Shown one piece after another: positions 63,201 through 64,000 of a stretch of 64,000 bases of DNA. The notes beneath the pieces are model-generated. The model had not been told where the DNA came from, did not search any database, and saw only the letters and a list, made by a program, of their open reading frames with translations. The translations under genes were made by a program, and so were the position numbers. The first letter of the stretch is position 1; every line of letters starts with the position of its first letter. Source of the stretch: Puniceicoccaceae bacterium K14 (GTDB lineage: Bacteria > Verrucomicrobiota > Verrucomicrobiia > Opitutales > Opitutaceae); contig JAKYXN010000003.1 of assembly GCA_022538095.1 (NCBI GenBank), positions 1 through 64,000 of the forward strand, read 5' to 3'.

Positions 63201-63956
63201 ATGGAAACGATTCCTCTAGAAACACATGACCTCACAGTAGCGTATGGCAAAAAACCTGTGCTCTATGGTGTTGATGTACAGGTGCCGAAGGGAAAACTGA
63301 TTGGAATTATCGGACCCAATGGGGCAGGTAAGTCGACCTTGATTAAGGCGATTATGGGAGTGATTCCCTTAACGAGCGGCTGGGTGAAAATCTTTGATAA
63401 ACCCTTTAAGGCGAACGCGAAGCGAGTCGGTTACGTGCCTCAACGGGAAACCGTCGACTGGGATTTTCCTGTAAGCGTGATGGATGTGGTTCTCATGGGG
63501 AGGTATGGCCGCTTGGGTTGGTTTTCCCGGCCAGGCAAGAAAGATAGAGAGATTGCGAGGCAGTCCTTGGATAAAGTGGGAATGCTTCCCTTTGCCGATC
63601 GTCAAATATCCAACCTTTCAGGGGGACAGCAACAAAGAGTGTTTTTGGCCCGAGCTTTGGCTCAGCAAAGCGATTTGTACTTGATGGATGAACCGTTTGT
63701 TGGAGTAGATGCGGCAACGGAAGCGGCGATAATAGCCATAATGAAGGAGCTCAAGGAGCAGGGAAAAACCATTTTAGTGGTGCATCACGATTTGCCGACC
63801 GCAAAGAAGTACTTTGATATGCTTTTGCTTTTGAACATGCGGGTAGTCGCATTTGGGCCTACGTCGGAAGTTTTCACGAATGAATTGCTACAAAAGACTT
63901 ACGGAGGCCGACTCACGATTCTCTCCGAGGTTGCGGACGCGATCAGAACTCAGTGA
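63201..63956 (+). CDS. Metal ABC importer ATP-binding protein (Mn/Zn/Fe type)
   Basis: ATPase of 251 residues of the manganese/zinc/iron chelate importer family (MntB/SitB/ZnuC-like). Walker A GPNGAGKSTL (about 36-45), the family phrase VGYVPQRETVDWDFPVSVMDVVLMGRYG, signature LSGGQQQR, Walker B YLMDEPFVGVD and the H-loop in VVHHDLP are all present. It should power import of a divalent metal with a membrane permease and binding protein, whose genes are expected just past the right edge of the window. A palindrome at 63116 may mediate metal-dependent repression. Confidence 0.92.
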   Translation: METIPLETHDLTVAYGKKPVLYGVDVQVPKGKLIGIIGPNGAGKSTLIKAIMGVIPLTSGWVKIFDKPFKANAKRVGYVPQRETVDWDFPVSVMDVVLMGRYGRLGWFSRPGKKDREIARQSLDKVGMLPFADRQISNLSGGQQQRVFLARALAQQSDLYLMDEPFVGVDAATEAAIIAIMKELKEQGKTILVVHHDLPTAKKYFDMLLLLNMRVVAFGPTSEVFTNELLQKTYGGRLTILSEVADAIRTQ

Positions 63957-64000
63957 GTCATGATGAGTGTCAGCTGCAAAACTGGATACATGAATGGTTA

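Overview
The window looks like the chromosome of a marine, polysaccharide-using Gram-negative bacterium, most likely a verrucomicrobiote of the Opitutales/Puniceicoccales type. This is inferred from gene content, not from a marker gene: large secreted beta-helix and beta-strand-repeat proteins ending in modules of the type DxDGMSRLLEYVLGGDP, two Gfo/Idh/MocA oxidoreductases (one with a Tat signal), a sugar isomerase/epimerase, a sugar porter, remnants of a TonB receptor and of an FAD-dependent oxidoreductase, and an LpxL-type acyltransferase showing an outer membrane. No rRNA, tRNA, CRISPR array, transposase or integrase was recognised.

Region 1 (635-22652) is the highlight: a nonribosomal peptide cluster of nine tightly packed minus-strand genes, flanked by a convergent plus-strand ABC exporter and membrane protein. 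In transcription order: Sfp-type phosphopantetheinyl transferase, HupE/UreJ-like membrane protein, free carrier protein, ornithine cyclodeaminase family enzyme, acyl-CoA dehydrogenase-like enzyme, stand-alone adenylation protein, then three NRPS proteins. The free carrier, adenylation protein and dehydrogenase match the proline-to-pyrrole-2-carboxyl-carrier cassette of pyoluteorin and prodigiosin pathways; the cyclodeaminase could supply proline. NRPS-1 is C-A-T with the A domain interrupted by a zinc-ribbon plus PP-loop ATP pyrophosphatase domain like N-acetyl sugar amidotransferases, and its specificity residues read as asparagine. NRPS-2 is C-A with a guanidinoacetate-methyltransferase-like domain inserted at the same site, and the protein then stops: the C-terminal A subdomain sits at the start of NRPS-3, joined by an ATGA overlap. 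NRPS-3 continues T-T-E-C-T-TE. Its last module has no A domain and its thioesterase has a Cys nucleophile. The C domain of NRPS-2 lacks the catalytic second His. My hypothesis is a pyrrole-carbonyl peptide carrying an amidine, nitrile or thioamide made from Asn, plus a methylated residue.

Region 2 (23117-26673) holds an LpxL-like acyltransferase, a small lipoprotein coupled to an S4-domain RNA-binding protein, a VF530-family protein and a DEAD-box helicase. Region 3 (27046-31466, minus) has a Tat-exported oxidoreductase and a large predicted secreted protein whose phosphohistidine and ATP-grasp domains are in the order of glucan, water dikinases. Region 4 (31802-35421) is a membrane-domain operon: unknown protein, PspA, NfeD/YqiJ-like protein, flotillin.

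Region 5 (35713-45187) is a carbohydrate region with a decayed FAD oxidoreductase, sugar isomerase/epimerase, ankyrin protein, sugar porter, decayed TonB receptor, a beta-helix protein broken by a 7-G run, and an oxidoreductase. Region 6 (45523-51294) encodes a 1923-residue secreted mosaic ending in calcium-binding-like repeats and a left-handed hexapeptide beta-helix. Region 7 (52334-63956) has an FAD dehydrogenase, a PAS/SpoIIE phosphatase, a DUF2959 lipoprotein, a complete RND efflux operon, a structured inverted-repeat element, a DoxX-like protein and the ATPase of a metal ABC importer.
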